The notes under the pieces: generated by a model
Told to the model about the DNA's origin: nothing
What the model saw: the letters and a program-made list of their open reading frames with translations, nothing else
Databases searched by the model: none
Shown: in pieces, positions 15,679-22,092 of the stretch
Layout of the letters: the number at the start of each line of letters is the position of its first letter
Numbering within the stretch: position 1 is the first letter of the stretch
Position numbers and translations under genes: made by a program
Virus record (IMG/VR): IMGVR_UViG_3300031754_000065
Location: 1 to 26,396 of that record
DNA from: a virus
DNA length: 26,396 nt
Reading direction: 5' to 3' (one strand)

Positions 15679-17169
15679 CTACCGCCGCGAGAGTACTACG
15701 CTTGGTTTCAAAAATCTAGTGAATCTTGAGCGCGCGAACTGTACAGGGGCCTCTTTCTTATCGCCTTCGCGCTTGTGTTTCTCGGCTTCGTACCAGTAAA
15801 GGGCGCTCGTGGCGTTGAGCGCGGGGTTCTGCCATGCTTTGGCTGGAGCTATTTTTTCTGGCTCCGGCCTGAACGTGTGGATGGCGTAGCGGATGGCGGA
15901 AGGGCTATGGGAATTTTCGTGGGCTGGCTCGAATTTTGGATTTCCGCTGCGGTCTTTAGCCCACTTGTACGTTGCCATTTCCCTGATTGTGTGACGGCAT
16001 CGAGAAGAACAAAAATACCTAGGTGAACCCACAATCGCCGGATTGAATGGATGGGCGAGCCTGGGATCAATATGCATGTACTGCTCGGTCTTGAATAGTC
16101 CTGGAGTGACTTCCTTGATGGCTGGCTGGCCATAGATGCCGTGTTCTTCGAGCTCGAGGGCAGCCGCTCTTTGCGCATAGTCGTAGGCTATTCCTTCGAC
16201 AGGGTGATTTCCAATCTTAGCGTGCATTTCTTCGCTGATTGGACGGATTCTGAGCCCGGAACCATAAACCTCATCGTACTGATATAGGCGACCATCGGGA
16301 GCGACGGCGATGATTGGGATAGCCCATGGATCGCCTTCTTCACCTCCACCGATATCCATTCCCACAATAATCGGCCAGTCAGACGGGGGATTGACTCCTC
16401 CTGCAAAGATGTCGTATTCACGGGATTCGTTCCAGACATGAGTATCCTCCGAGAATTCTTTGAAGATCAGATCCGAAAAATCAGCAAAAGAGCCATGGAT
16501 GAACCTATCGGCCCAGTCCGGGGGATAGGTATTTAGCATGTTTTCGATGGTTTCGGACGGAAGGAACACGTTATCCATGCTCGACATGGTAATTCCGAGG
16601 TTCGTTTGCAGGGCTTTTTTGCGGTTGGGATCGAAAAAGTGCCTCCAAACCCAGTCGTGGCCGGCCGGATTCGATGCCAGCCTGATAATCCGGCGCGGGG
16701 CGGTCTTTCTGCGCACGCCGCCGAGGATTACGAAGTAAATTTCCTCGCTAATCTCCACGGCTTCATCGATAAAGGCCGCCGACAGGTTCATGCTCTTGAT
16801 ATGGCCGACTACTTTGGGGTCGGTGATGTCCAGGTGCTTGAAAATCGTCTGATGGCCGTTGCCCCACTGGAAAATCTTCTTCGATTCCTCCCATTTGCCC
16901 CAGCTTTCATCTACCAGCTCGAGGAAAATCTGCATAGTGGAGGTTTCAAGGGCTGGCATATTCAGGCGCCCTATCAAAGAAACGCCATTAGGGTCGGCTG
17001 CAGCAAACGTTATGGCTGCGCCCATGAGGACAACAGACTTCCCTGATCCGCGGCCGCCAACAATCGCCGCCATGCGGTTATCGGAAGCCAGGAATTGATG
17101 CTGTTTTGGAGCTTGTGGCAGGTTATCAATGAACTGCTTGAAAGTGAGTTCGCCTGTGCGGACGCCCAT
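15679..17169 (-). CDS. terL: Terminase large subunit (packaging ATPase and nuclease), 496 aa
   Basis: This is the motor that cuts concatemeric DNA and pumps it through the portal. Walker A is GGRGSGKS at residues 38-45, and Walker B with the catalytic Glu is AAFIDEA at 131-137. A coupling-type motif follows around LASNPAG. The C-terminal RNase H-like nuclease starts with VGMDIGGG (Asp272) and continues with a second acid in GIAYD (Asp330); near 418-430 the segment HENSHSPSAIRYAI replaces the more usual D..DALRY ending. The length fits the family. ATG at 17169 overlaps the upstream stop as ATGA. Confidence is high. Confidence 0.95.
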   Translation of the reverse strand: MGVRTGELTFKQFIDNLPQAPKQHQFLASDNRMAAIVGGRGSGKSVVLMGAAITFAAADPNGVSLIGRLNMPALETSTMQIFLELVDESWGKWEESKKIFQWGNGHQTIFKHLDITDPKVVGHIKSMNLSAAFIDEAVEISEEIYFVILGGVRRKTAPRRIIRLASNPAGHDWVWRHFFDPNRKKALQTNLGITMSSMDNVFLPSETIENMLNTYPPDWADRFIHGSFADFSDLIFKEFSEDTHVWNESREYDIFAGGVNPPSDWPIIVGMDIGGGEEGDPWAIPIIAVAPDGRLYQYDEVYGSGLRIRPISEEMHAKIGNHPVEGIAYDYAQRAAALELEEHGIYGQPAIKEVTPGLFKTEQYMHIDPRLAHPFNPAIVGSPRYFCSSRCRHTIREMATYKWAKDRSGNPKFEPAHENSHSPSAIRYAIHTFRPEPEKIAPAKAWQNPALNATSALYWYEAEKHKREGDKKEAPVQFARSRFTRFLKPSVVLSRR

Positions 17170-17405
17170 CAGCTAAATACCCGATGTAATGCGCTGGTTG
17201 TCTCAAATTGCTTGATTATTGCAGGTCGTAACGTAAACCACATTAGAGCATCCAGTTCATTCATGGTTGGGCGGAGAGGATGCTTGCCGCACTTTTTGCA
17301 GCGGTTGCGCCCGCGCCGATAAATGCGCTCTCCTGGATTGAGCCAGTGATTCGAGCACTGCGAGTTCCGGTACTCAAACTGTGCGAATGTTTCTTTGGCG
17401 CTCAT
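17169..17405 (-). CDS. Small Cys/Arg-rich zinc-finger-like protein, 78 aa
   Basis: ATG at 17405 overlaps the upstream TAA as TAATG. Three cysteines and nearby His residues (SQCSNHW, then RCKKCGKHP) fit a small zinc site, with a basic stretch between them (ERIYRRGRNRCKKCGKH). The C-terminal half is helical and hydrophobic-basic. It lies immediately before the large terminase and may help packaging or bind DNA. A nicking HNH role is not supported because the required His-Asn pattern is absent. Confidence 0.7.
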   Translation of the reverse strand: MSAKETFAQFEYRNSQCSNHWLNPGERIYRRGRNRCKKCGKHPLRPTMNELDALMWFTLRPAIIKQFETTSALHRVFS

Positions 17406-17623
17406 TAGCGGAGTGTACTACTAAAAATCATTGGCGAGTATGGAATCTGTTTTAAATCCGCCATTCCTTTGCACCTTGCGATGCTGGGACGATAACGGAT
17501 ATACCGCAAATCCCTCAACCTCGCCCATGCAGCTAGGAGTGCCTTGGCTGACAAGGAAGCTCCTAAAACGCCCTCTAATGCAAAAACGGCTGGACTTGGA
17601 TATATTTCGGCTTCTCGCGCCAT
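17405..17623 (-). CDS. Small hypothetical protein, 72 aa
   Basis: ATG at 17623 begins MAREAEIYPSPAVFALEGVL, and the gene ends in a TAATG overlap with the next. There is a helical Ala/Leu-rich middle (SLSAKALLAAWARLRDLRYI) and a basic tail. It overlaps the upstream membrane protein by 49 bases. The Shine-Dalgarno sequence is weak. Another frame (to 17666) covers the same stretch but has no interlocking start or stop, so this frame is preferred. Confidence 0.6.
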   Translation of the reverse strand: MAREAEIYPSPAVFALEGVLGASLSAKALLAAWARLRDLRYIRYRPSIARCKGMADLKQIPYSPMIFSSTLR

Positions 17624-17745
17624 GGATTCTTGATTGGCTCGACTTGCCCATTATCCAGCCAAGCAAACACCATCGCTAAAAGCCATGCCCCGCTAGCACA
17701 CAGAGCCACGATGAGTAAAATCTTCCCAAGGAATCTCAATGCCAT
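17575..17745 (-). CDS. Small single-span membrane protein, 56 aa
   Basis: The start is either ATG at 17745, with AAGGAG directly against it, or TTG at 17739, with AAGGAG six bases away and a TTGA overlap with the upstream stop. The TTG has the better spacing. Residues about 5-33 form one hydrophobic helix (LGKILLIVALCASGAWLLAM), followed by a polar tail (VEPIKNPWREKPKYIQ). Small membrane proteins like this may act in lysis (pinholin or spanin-like) or in superinfection exclusion. No lysin is nearby, so this stays speculative. Confidence 0.65.
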   Translation of the reverse strand: MALRFLGKILLIVALCASGAWLLAMVFAWLDNGQVEPIKNPWREKPKYIQVQPFLH

Positions 17746-18140
17746 CTCCTTAAATTGCGAGCTCCAAAAAACATATGGCTGGCGATTAAGCCGATCTGCG
17801 TGATATGCCGCAGTCTGCGGCTGGGAATCAACGAGACAGCAGCAGACTCGCCTGCAAATGTGAGCGCCAACCTGTACGGCGGGTTCACGTGATGCCCAAC
17901 CAAAGGCCATAAAGCCGGATTCTGTTCCCCGCAATACTTAGCCAGCGGAAAACCAGCAGGATAGCCTTTTAGCCCTAGACACTCACGGTCTGCTAAGCCT
18001 GTCGTAGAGTAATCGAATGCCGCGCTGCCCCAATGCGCCCGGGCTAGCCAACCGTAATCAAAATAGCTCCTGGAAGGTTCAATGCGACCATAATTCGGCG
18101 CAACCAAGCACATGAAACAAAATAGCAAAGCCTCGCTCAT
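17736..18140 (-). CDS. Membrane-associated hypothetical protein, 134 aa
   Basis: ATG at 18140 overlaps the regulator gene's stop as ATGA; codons upstream of it in the same frame are shadow. A hydrophobic N-terminus (MSEALLFCFMCLVAPNYG) could be a signal or anchor, and a second weakly hydrophobic stretch (HITQIGLIASHMFFGA) lies near the end. The centre (WGSAAFDYSTTGLADRECLG, then KGYPAGFPLAKYCG) recalls small bacterial membrane proteins with a D.xST..L...GyxEgNPL pattern. That resemblance is from memory and weak. The function is unknown. Confidence 0.7.
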   Translation of the reverse strand: MSEALLFCFMCLVAPNYGRIEPSRSYFDYGWLARAHWGSAAFDYSTTGLADRECLGLKGYPAGFPLAKYCGEQNPALWPLVGHHVNPPYRLALTFAGESAAVSLIPSRRLRHITQIGLIASHMFFGARNLRRWH

Positions 18141-18514
18141 TCGATTACCGCCATTCCACCGCACTGCCAGCATCTCCAGCCCTTCTCAATTCCGTGCTTG
18201 CAGAACTTTTTGCGAGAGGGCTCCGCGGCACCCTCCCACTCCCCGGCGCTAGCGGACGCGTCCGATTGTCCAGCTCCTCCAGAGTCTCCAACGATCGGTA
18301 ATCGCTCAAGCGCAGAAGGCCGCCTTCGTACCACACCCACTGGTCGAGTCTCCCGCACCGTCTTTGGTTCACCAAGTTCAAGCAATACCTCTCGCGCCCA
18401 TTCCACTACCGTCTTTCCCGCTTCTCGCGCCGTCGCCGTGATCCGTTCCAAATCAGCCGTCTCCATGTAAACTACTAACCGCGTCCGCTCTTGAAACATC
18501 CTGTGCCGTCCCAT
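18137..18514 (-). CDS. Ribbon-helix-helix/zinc-type putative regulator, 125 aa
   Basis: ATG at 18514 follows AGAGGTG and is the first gene after a promoter-like region. Residues 11-47 fit a ribbon-helix-helix fold: a short basic strand (TRLVVYMET), helix A (ADLERITATAREAG) and helix B (TVVEWAREVLLELG). A disordered linker follows. The C-terminus has C-X-H-X7-C-X2-C (Cys105, His107, Cys115, Cys118), a likely zinc site. First position in the late operon, and a DNA-binding fold beside a promoter, suggest autoregulation or late-gene control. The fold is inferred from pattern. Confidence 0.75.
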   Translation of the reverse strand: MGRHRMFQERTRLVVYMETADLERITATAREAGKTVVEWAREVLLELGEPKTVRETRPVGVVRRRPSALERLPIVGDSGGAGQSDASASAGEWEGAAEPSRKKFCKHGIEKGWRCWQCGGMAVIE

Positions 18515-18523
18515 TTCACCTCT

Positions 18524-18577
18524 TTTGTAGCACACTTTAGCCGGTTGTCAAGATAAATGTGTGACCTATTTTTGCAA
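18524..18577 (-). promoter_or_regulatory. Promoter-like region before the late/packaging operon
   Basis: Two sigma70-like pairs overlap on the minus strand. One is TTGACA (18551-18546), a 16-base spacer and TACAAA (18529-18524). The other is TTGCAA (18577-18572), a 16-base spacer and TATCTT (18555-18550). The first would start RNA almost at the ATG at 18514, giving a leaderless or nearly leaderless message; the second leaves about 25-30 bases of leader containing AGAGGTG. The 133-base gap 18515-18647 holds nothing else clear apart from a short direct repeat (TGGGACTC twice on the plus strand, 18642-18658). Confidence 0.5.
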
Positions 18578-18647
18578 AAGTTTGGCGGGAAACTCTAAAT
18601 CTAAACGTCGATGGGTGGGTTTTTGGCCGCTTGGATGGGCCTGGGAC

Positions 18648-18839
18648 TCATGGGACTCTAAGCATATTTCCGCCAAGAACAACAAGCCTTCTATTTAAGT
18701 TTAATGATTTTAATGCTTTACAGGCTAGAAGTGCTTGCGCGCTCGATTCAAACGGACCTGTAAGCAAGCCTCTAGGCACATCGTCAGCATCAAACCAGCC
18801 TACGTAGAACTGCTTTTCGCTGTATCCGATCCTTCGCAT
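18648..18839 (-). CDS. Small hypothetical protein, 63 aa
   Basis: ATG at 18839 starts MRRIGYSEKQFYVGWFDADD, and the gene overlaps the end of the terminase small-subunit-like gene by 40 bases. The pattern of a short antiparallel beta unit followed by a helix (LLTGPFESSAQALLACKALK) looks like a small domain found in many phage and bacterial proteins of unknown role. It is the last gene before the promoter-bearing gap. The Shine-Dalgarno sequence is weak. Confidence 0.65.
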   Translation of the reverse strand: MRRIGYSEKQFYVGWFDADDVPRGLLTGPFESSAQALLACKALKSLNLNRRLVVLGGNMLRVP

Positions 18840-19300
18840 GGCGTTGCTACTGCTGCAATTACAGGCTTTTCTGGCTGTGTTTGCTTGAACATAATGCCGA
18901 TGGCCTGGCTGAGCTCGATCTTGACTGGTCCTGTTGACTGCTTTGCATCCTTGCCTAATACGCCAATACCTTCGAGTAGCCTAAATGCCGCTGTTTCAGA
19001 GTTTTGCGAGAGCCTATGCTTTACAACTCGAATGGAATCCGGTATCAATGTCGCGCACTGCAATCGTCCAGCTTCGAGGTGTTGTTCAGCGTTGCTTTCC
19101 TCTAGGATTGCAGTGACCGTATTTCTTGCTATTCCCAAGTCTCTGCTAATGCTTGATTTGTCTTGGCCTTGCGAGCGTTTAAGGATTACTGCTGTTTTGA
19201 GCGAGGGGGATTTCCTTGAGCGGGGAGTTTTAATCGCTGGAATCGACTGTAATTGCGTTGGCGCGGCATTCTGCGAGCGGATCTCAACTGGATTACTCAC
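18800..19300 (-). CDS. Probable terminase small subunit (HTH DNA-binding), 166 aa
   Basis: The frame is open to 19363, but GTG at 19300 overlaps the upstream stop as GTGA, so I use it. Residues about 35-68 contain a helix-turn-helix typical of DNA-recognition subunits (KSSISRDLGIARNTVTAILE). A long helical region and a low-complexity C-terminus (TAKSSST) follow. Small terminases have this size and layout, and the large subunit is about 1.6 kb downstream in the same direction. The alternative is a transcription regulator with a resolvase-type HTH. The open frame on the opposite strand (18735-19406) is its shadow. Confidence 0.7.
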   Translation of the reverse strand: MSNPVEIRSQNAAPTQLQSIPAIKTPRSRKSPSLKTAVILKRSQGQDKSSISRDLGIARNTVTAILEESNAEQHLEAGRLQCATLIPDSIRVVKHRLSQNSETAAFRLLEGIGVLGKDAKQSTGPVKIELSQAIGIMFKQTQPEKPVIAAVATPCEGSDTAKSSST

Positions 19301-19518
19301 CGTGCGCTCGGAAGTGAAATGGCGAATACGCAGTCTTTTAAGCTCTTTTGCTGCGGTTTGCACGCGACTAGATGAATTTGGCTATATTGCGGCAGAATCT
19401 CACTAAGTACTTCGTAATCAACGCGCTGGTTATCGTAAAAGATGATTGTCTCGCCAGCCGAAACATCGATCGCTGCGTCCTTTAGTAGCCAAGTTGCGAG
19501 TTTGATGCGCCAGTTCAT
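19297..19518 (-). CDS. Small hypothetical protein, 73 aa
   Basis: ATG at 19518 begins MNWRIKLATWLLKDAAIDVS, and the gene ends with a GTGA overlap into the small-terminase-like gene. An amphipathic N-terminal helix is followed by beta/alpha alternation (ETIIFYDNQRVDYEVLSEIL). There is no clear Shine-Dalgarno sequence, but a promoter-like pair ends eight bases before the ATG, so the message may be leaderless. The family is unknown. Confidence 0.65.
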   Translation of the reverse strand: MNWRIKLATWLLKDAAIDVSAGETIIFYDNQRVDYEVLSEILPQYSQIHLVACKPQQKSLKDCVFAISLPSAR

Positions 19519-19526
19519 GCTTGTTG

Positions 19527-19555
19527 ATTTTGCGCCGGCCGCGGGCGTTAGTCAA
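19527..19555 (-). promoter_or_regulatory. Promoter-like pair before the 73-aa gene
   Basis: TTGACT (19555-19550), a 17-base GC-rich spacer and CAAAAT (19532-19527) lie on the minus strand. The ATG at 19518 begins eight bases after the -10 box. The surrounding gap 19519-19623 has no gene that I can support. The GC-rich spacer contains a partly palindromic CGCC/GGCG arrangement that could be an operator. Confidence 0.4.
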
Positions 19556-19623
19556 GCGCTATTTCTCGCTCCCTGGCCGTGGCCTACATAACTTGAATCG
19601 AACGTTCATCAACGAGAACGCGG

Positions 19624-19785
19624 TCAATCGCTCTGTCGCATCCTATACCATCGAATCTCACCCTTAAGCGAATCGACCATCAACTCGCAATACTGAATGC
19701 TGCTTGCTTGTTCGCAGCGCGTGAGTGGTCGTGGGTAGCAGTGGTCACAGAGCCAAACTCCAAGTTTGCCGAGTAATCGTTTCAT
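19624..19785 (-). CDS. Small Cys-containing protein, 53 aa
   Basis: ATG at 19785 overlaps the upstream stop as ATGA and has AAGGTGA six bases ahead. The product (MKRLLGKLGVWLCDHCYPRP, later RCEQ and YCELM) has Cys at 13, 16, 24 and 33, a possible small zinc site. The C-terminus is charged (GEIRWYRMRQSD). The interlocked start plus a good Shine-Dalgarno sequence make it credible. Confidence 0.65.
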   Translation of the reverse strand: MKRLLGKLGVWLCDHCYPRPLTRCEQASSIQYCELMVDSLKGEIRWYRMRQSD

Positions 19786-20051
19786 TTCTCACCTTCTGGC
19801 CGTGGCGCTGCGGCTTGGGCTAATAGTCCATGCTTTCTCGCTGGCCACCAATTCGGTTTAATGATGTGGATGTGGGAATACCGTGGCCAGTGTTCAGTCT
19901 TACCTGGGTAGTTTTCGCATAAGGTTGCGGTATGGCAAACAAAATTCCAGCCAAATAAAACACGTATACGATCCCACCAACCGAATATGATAGTCGTGCC
20001 ACTGTGAAGTGCGTCTTTGTAACCGTCAGGAAATTCTCTCTCTATGCTCAC
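19782..20051 (-). CDS. Small hypothetical protein, 89 aa
   Basis: GTG at 20051 overlaps the upstream TGA (GTGA) and is preceded by GGAGG with ideal spacing. This removes 17 shadow residues from the longer frame. The product (VSIEREFPDGYKDALHSGTT and onward) is rich in Trp, His and Ile (IIFGWWDRIRVLFGW) with a basic, Pro/Ala-rich C-terminus ending PRPEGEK. There is no signal peptide and no clear membrane span. The family is unknown. Confidence 0.65.
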   Translation of the reverse strand: MSIEREFPDGYKDALHSGTTIIFGWWDRIRVLFGWNFVCHTATLCENYPGKTEHWPRYSHIHIIKPNWWPARKHGLLAQAAAPRPEGEK

Positions 20052-20290
20052 TCCCCACCTCCGGCTGCACGTAAGTCTGGGATAAATTCTGAGTACCTCC
20101 AAAGACTGATTGTTAGAGGTAGCCAGCCAACTTGAAATAGCCAGTTCGGGCCTGCGCCATCCTCAATAATTCCACTTACATCGTGTTTGCCAACATAAGC
20201 GACTGGTAACAAATAAATCCGGCTCCAAGACCAATCTATTTCCCAGCGCCATTTAATAACTGCGGCTGTTCGTAGTCCTTCAGTGCTCAT
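20048..20290 (-). CDS. Small Trp-rich protein, 80 aa
   Basis: ATG at 20290 overlaps the stop of the 187-aa gene as ATGA. The first 18 codons of the longer frame are discarded. The product (MSTEGLRTAAVIKWRWEIDW and onward) has many Trp residues and alternating beta-like sequence (IYLLPVAYVGKHDVSGIIED). It may be paralogous in style to its downstream neighbour (both Trp/Ile-rich), but I cannot align them convincingly. The function is unknown. Confidence 0.65.
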   Translation of the reverse strand: MSTEGLRTAAVIKWRWEIDWSWSRIYLLPVAYVGKHDVSGIIEDGAGPNWLFQVGWLPLTISLWRYSEFIPDLRAAGGGE

Positions 20291-20850
20291 TCGCCCACCT
20301 GGCTCTGCCGTCGCAGGAGTCCGAGCAAATCGGCTAGCAGGCATTCGTAATTAGACGCACACGGAGTTTTGCTTTTCGCCCATTCGACAATAGTCCGCAC
20401 TTTGTTAAGAACATCCTGCTCGCCAGTAACAGGTTGGGCTGGACGGGCGAGTGCGGTGTTGAGTTCGTCTGCTATGAATTTTGCCTCATATTCTGAGGCA
20501 CTTCCTTGGATAAGCACTCGTCCTAACACTTTCTTGATGGCCGCTTGCACCTGCTCGCCAGTAACTTGCGGCGGCGCTGAGGCGGAATGAGCAAGTACGG
20601 CGGCTAGATACTCATCGAATCGCCGCTTCAAGTCATCGATAACATGTCCAGGACATTCGATGTAGGCACATTGGAACGCCGAGTTCAGTGCTTCCAGCTT
20701 CCCTGCTGCTTCGTTGCTCACTTTCGCTCCTCCGTGCCATGCATCTTCACACTTCTTGCGCGGGTAGCCTGGCGGGTAAATCAGTTCTTTCGCCGGTGCC
20801 TTGCAAGTTGGGCAATGGGTTGCTTCGTTGCTCACGCTCATGGCTCTCAC
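20287..20850 (-). CDS. Modular early protein with zinc-type N-terminus and nested start, up to 187 aa
   Basis: Starts at GTG 20850 or ATG 20841 give 187 or 184 residues. The N-terminus has a CPTC pair and a later Cys (HCPTCKAPAKELIYPPGYPR, then KKCEDAW). At residue 44 a GTG (20721), preceded by GGAGGAG at ideal spacing, begins the same SNEA peptide found at residues 7-10. A second product of 144 residues is therefore likely. The rest is helical, with two copies of VTGEQ (QVTGEQVQAAIKKVLG and PVTGEQDVLNKVRTIV). The first half may be a DNA- or protein-binding adaptor. The family is unknown. Confidence 0.75.
   Translation of the reverse strand: MRAMSVSNEATHCPTCKAPAKELIYPPGYPRKKCEDAWHGGAKVSNEAAGKLEALNSAFQCAYIECPGHVIDDLKRRFDEYLAAVLAHSASAPPQVTGEQVQAAIKKVLGRVLIQGSASEYEAKFIADELNTALARPAQPVTGEQDVLNKVRTIVEWAKSKTPCASNYECLLADLLGLLRRQSQVGE
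20415..20565. repeat. Two 16-base direct repeats encoding VTGEQ
   Basis: The sequence CCTGCTCGCCAGTAAC occurs at 20415-20430 and 20550-20565 on the plus strand. Both copies are read in the same frame of the 187-aa gene as VTGEQ. Perfect identity at the nucleotide level, including third positions, suggests a recent duplication rather than convergent peptide evolution. Confidence 0.8.
20707..20835. repeat. Two 15-base direct repeats at alternative start sites
   Basis: TGCTTCGTTGCTCAC is found at 20707-20721 and 20821-20835 (plus strand). On the coding strand this is GTGAGCAACGAAGCA, located at the two possible beginnings of the protein. It looks as if a start segment was duplicated, with a zinc-type module inserted between the copies. 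Confidence 0.8.
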
Positions 20851-20866
20851 GCTTCCTTTCCAGTTC

Positions 20867-21103
20867 TCAGTGCTTGCGCTTGGCCGCTTTACTCTCCGAG
20901 AACTCGATCACATCGTAAGGTACAGGCCGATTGGTCTGGCCGCTGACAAGCAGTTGCATCTTGACCGTTCGCAGAATCTCACGTGCCTGGGAAGCAATCG
21001 CATCGGCATGGCCAGGGAGCAGTCTCTTGTTCTTAACCTTGTTCAAGACTTCCCAAAGTGAGTTTTTCAAATTAACAGCCGAAAGATTCGTTGCTCCGTT
21101 CAT
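20867..21103 (-). CDS. Small conserved-type phage early protein, 78 aa
   Basis: ATG at 21103 has AAGGAG upstream. The sequence follows a pattern often seen in small early phage proteins: a leading NSLWEVLNKV helix, then ADAIASQAREILRTVKMQLL and a polar tail (VPYDVIEFSES). It appears helical and may form a dimer. I recall the pattern but no established function. Its start lies inside the end of the upstream basic-protein gene. Confidence 0.75.
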   Translation of the reverse strand: MNGATNLSAVNLKNSLWEVLNKVKNKRLLPGHADAIASQAREILRTVKMQLLVSGQTNRPVPYDVIEFSESKAAKRKH

Positions 21104-21482
21104 AGAGTTTTCTCCTTCTCCTTATTTGATTTGTTGGGTTCCATTGCTGTCTGCCAGACTGAGCATATCTCTCGAACCTATCCGGCATTTGCTTCCTGAC
21201 CTCTTTCACTAATTGCAAGAGCACTTTATAGGCATCAGCAAACGCGCCGAATCTACGCTCTCGCCGTAAGCGGTCATACTTTCTCTTCCACGCTCTGTAC
21301 CAAGGCTGGCGGCAGTACTTCATGTGATAAGGCATTCTCTTCTTGCGCTCCTTAGCCGCTTTAACAGGATCGTAGGTGCGCTGAAAGTAAGCAGCATGAT
21401 TGATCCGTATGCGCTCACGATTCAGCTTACGATACCGTTTGTCGTAAGCAGCTTTACGTCTGCGCTTGGCCCTTTCGCTCAT
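21072..21482 (-). CDS. Highly basic protein, 136 aa
   Basis: ATG at 21482 follows GGGAG by eight bases and is the first gene after a terminator. About a third of the residues are Arg or Lys (ERAKRRRKAAYDKRYRKLNR at the start), with a helical middle (FADAYKVLLQLVKEVRKQMP). The C-terminus is read through the Shine-Dalgarno sequence of the next gene (NQIRRRRKLYERSNESFGC). A nucleic-acid-binding role is the natural inference. There is no catalytic motif. Confidence 0.7.
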   Translation of the reverse strand: MSERAKRRRKAAYDKRYRKLNRERIRINHAAYFQRTYDPVKAAKERKKRMPYHMKYCRQPWYRAWKRKYDRLRRERRFGAFADAYKVLLQLVKEVRKQMPDRFERYAQSGRQQWNPTNQIRRRRKLYERSNESFGC

Positions 21483-21498
21483 CTCAGTGCTCCCGCTA

Positions 21499-21523
21499 AA
21501 AAGGCCGTGTCACTCGGCCCTTT
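21499..21523 (-). terminator. Rho-independent-type terminator after the secreted-protein cassette
   Basis: A 9-bp stem (AAAGGGCCG/CGGCCTTTT with one G-U pair) and a 7-base loop (AGTGACA) are followed on the minus strand by a short T run. It lies 11 bases beyond the stop of the 179-aa gene. It would end the transcript carrying the two secreted-protein genes and insulate the 136-aa gene, which must then use its own promoter or rely on readthrough. Confidence 0.7.
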
Positions 21524-21534
21524 GGACTGGCTCA

Positions 21535-22074
21535 CTAATTGATAGTCGTCTCTGAAACTGTCCCCGTTCCGCCCAGCAGTGCATACGTGTAGTACGTAGT
21601 GCATCGCCCATAGCGGCAAGTTGTGTGCTTCGTCACCGAGTAGCTTGCAATTACCCCCCAGCCGACGAGCAAATTATTGCTGTTCTCGTAGGTTCCGTAC
21701 TCGCCAGTGTAGTACGGGCAGGTCGTATCGCCTGGAACCATGAATTGATCGCCTGTATGCGTGCCGTCGCCCACCGTGTAAGCCTTTTGCCCCCATGCGA
21801 TGGGGTTGCAGTCGGCTAAGTAGCCATTGTTCAGAAAGCCTAGCTCGAACGGAACATCGATCGATGATCCCCAACCGCCGCCAAATGCGGTATTCAGCGA
21901 AACCGCTCCCATGTCAGCATAGGGCGGATTCGCCGGGTCGCTGCCGTTCCAGGTGGTGATTTGTGATGCTGCGTTGAATGTGAAACCCGCGGATAATGCG
22001 ACAGTCCCTGATTGCGCATAGACTACAGTGGCACCCAAGACAAGCAGGGCTAGGATTGCTGCTAGTTTCTTCAT
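21535..22074 (-). CDS. Secreted Cys-containing protein, 179 aa
   Basis: ATG at 22074 follows AGGAGG. Residues 1-20 are a clear Sec signal peptide (MKKLAAILALLVLGATVVYA, cut before QSG). The mature part is beta-rich with four cysteines (DCNP, TTCPYY, TTCRYGRCTT) and a Thr/Tyr-rich tail. The pattern suggests a small exported, disulfide-stabilised beta protein. It is coupled to the 269-aa secreted gene upstream and followed by a terminator, so both form one unit. The function is unknown; a periplasmic or surface effector, or lysogenic conversion, is possible. Confidence 0.8.
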   Translation of the reverse strand: MKKLAAILALLVLGATVVYAQSGTVALSAGFTFNAASQITTWNGSDPANPPYADMGAVSLNTAFGGGWGSSIDVPFELGFLNNGYLADCNPIAWGQKAYTVGDGTHTGDQFMVPGDTTCPYYTGEYGTYENSNNLLVGWGVIASYSVTKHTTCRYGRCTTYYTYALLGGTGTVSETTIN

Positions 22075-22092
22075 TTGTTCCTCCTCAGATTT

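Noticed and set aside
18735-19406. 223-aa plus-strand open frame
   Set aside because: It is antisense to the HTH small-terminase-like gene and its neighbours, no other plus-strand gene is supported, and its composition looks like a reverse-strand shadow.
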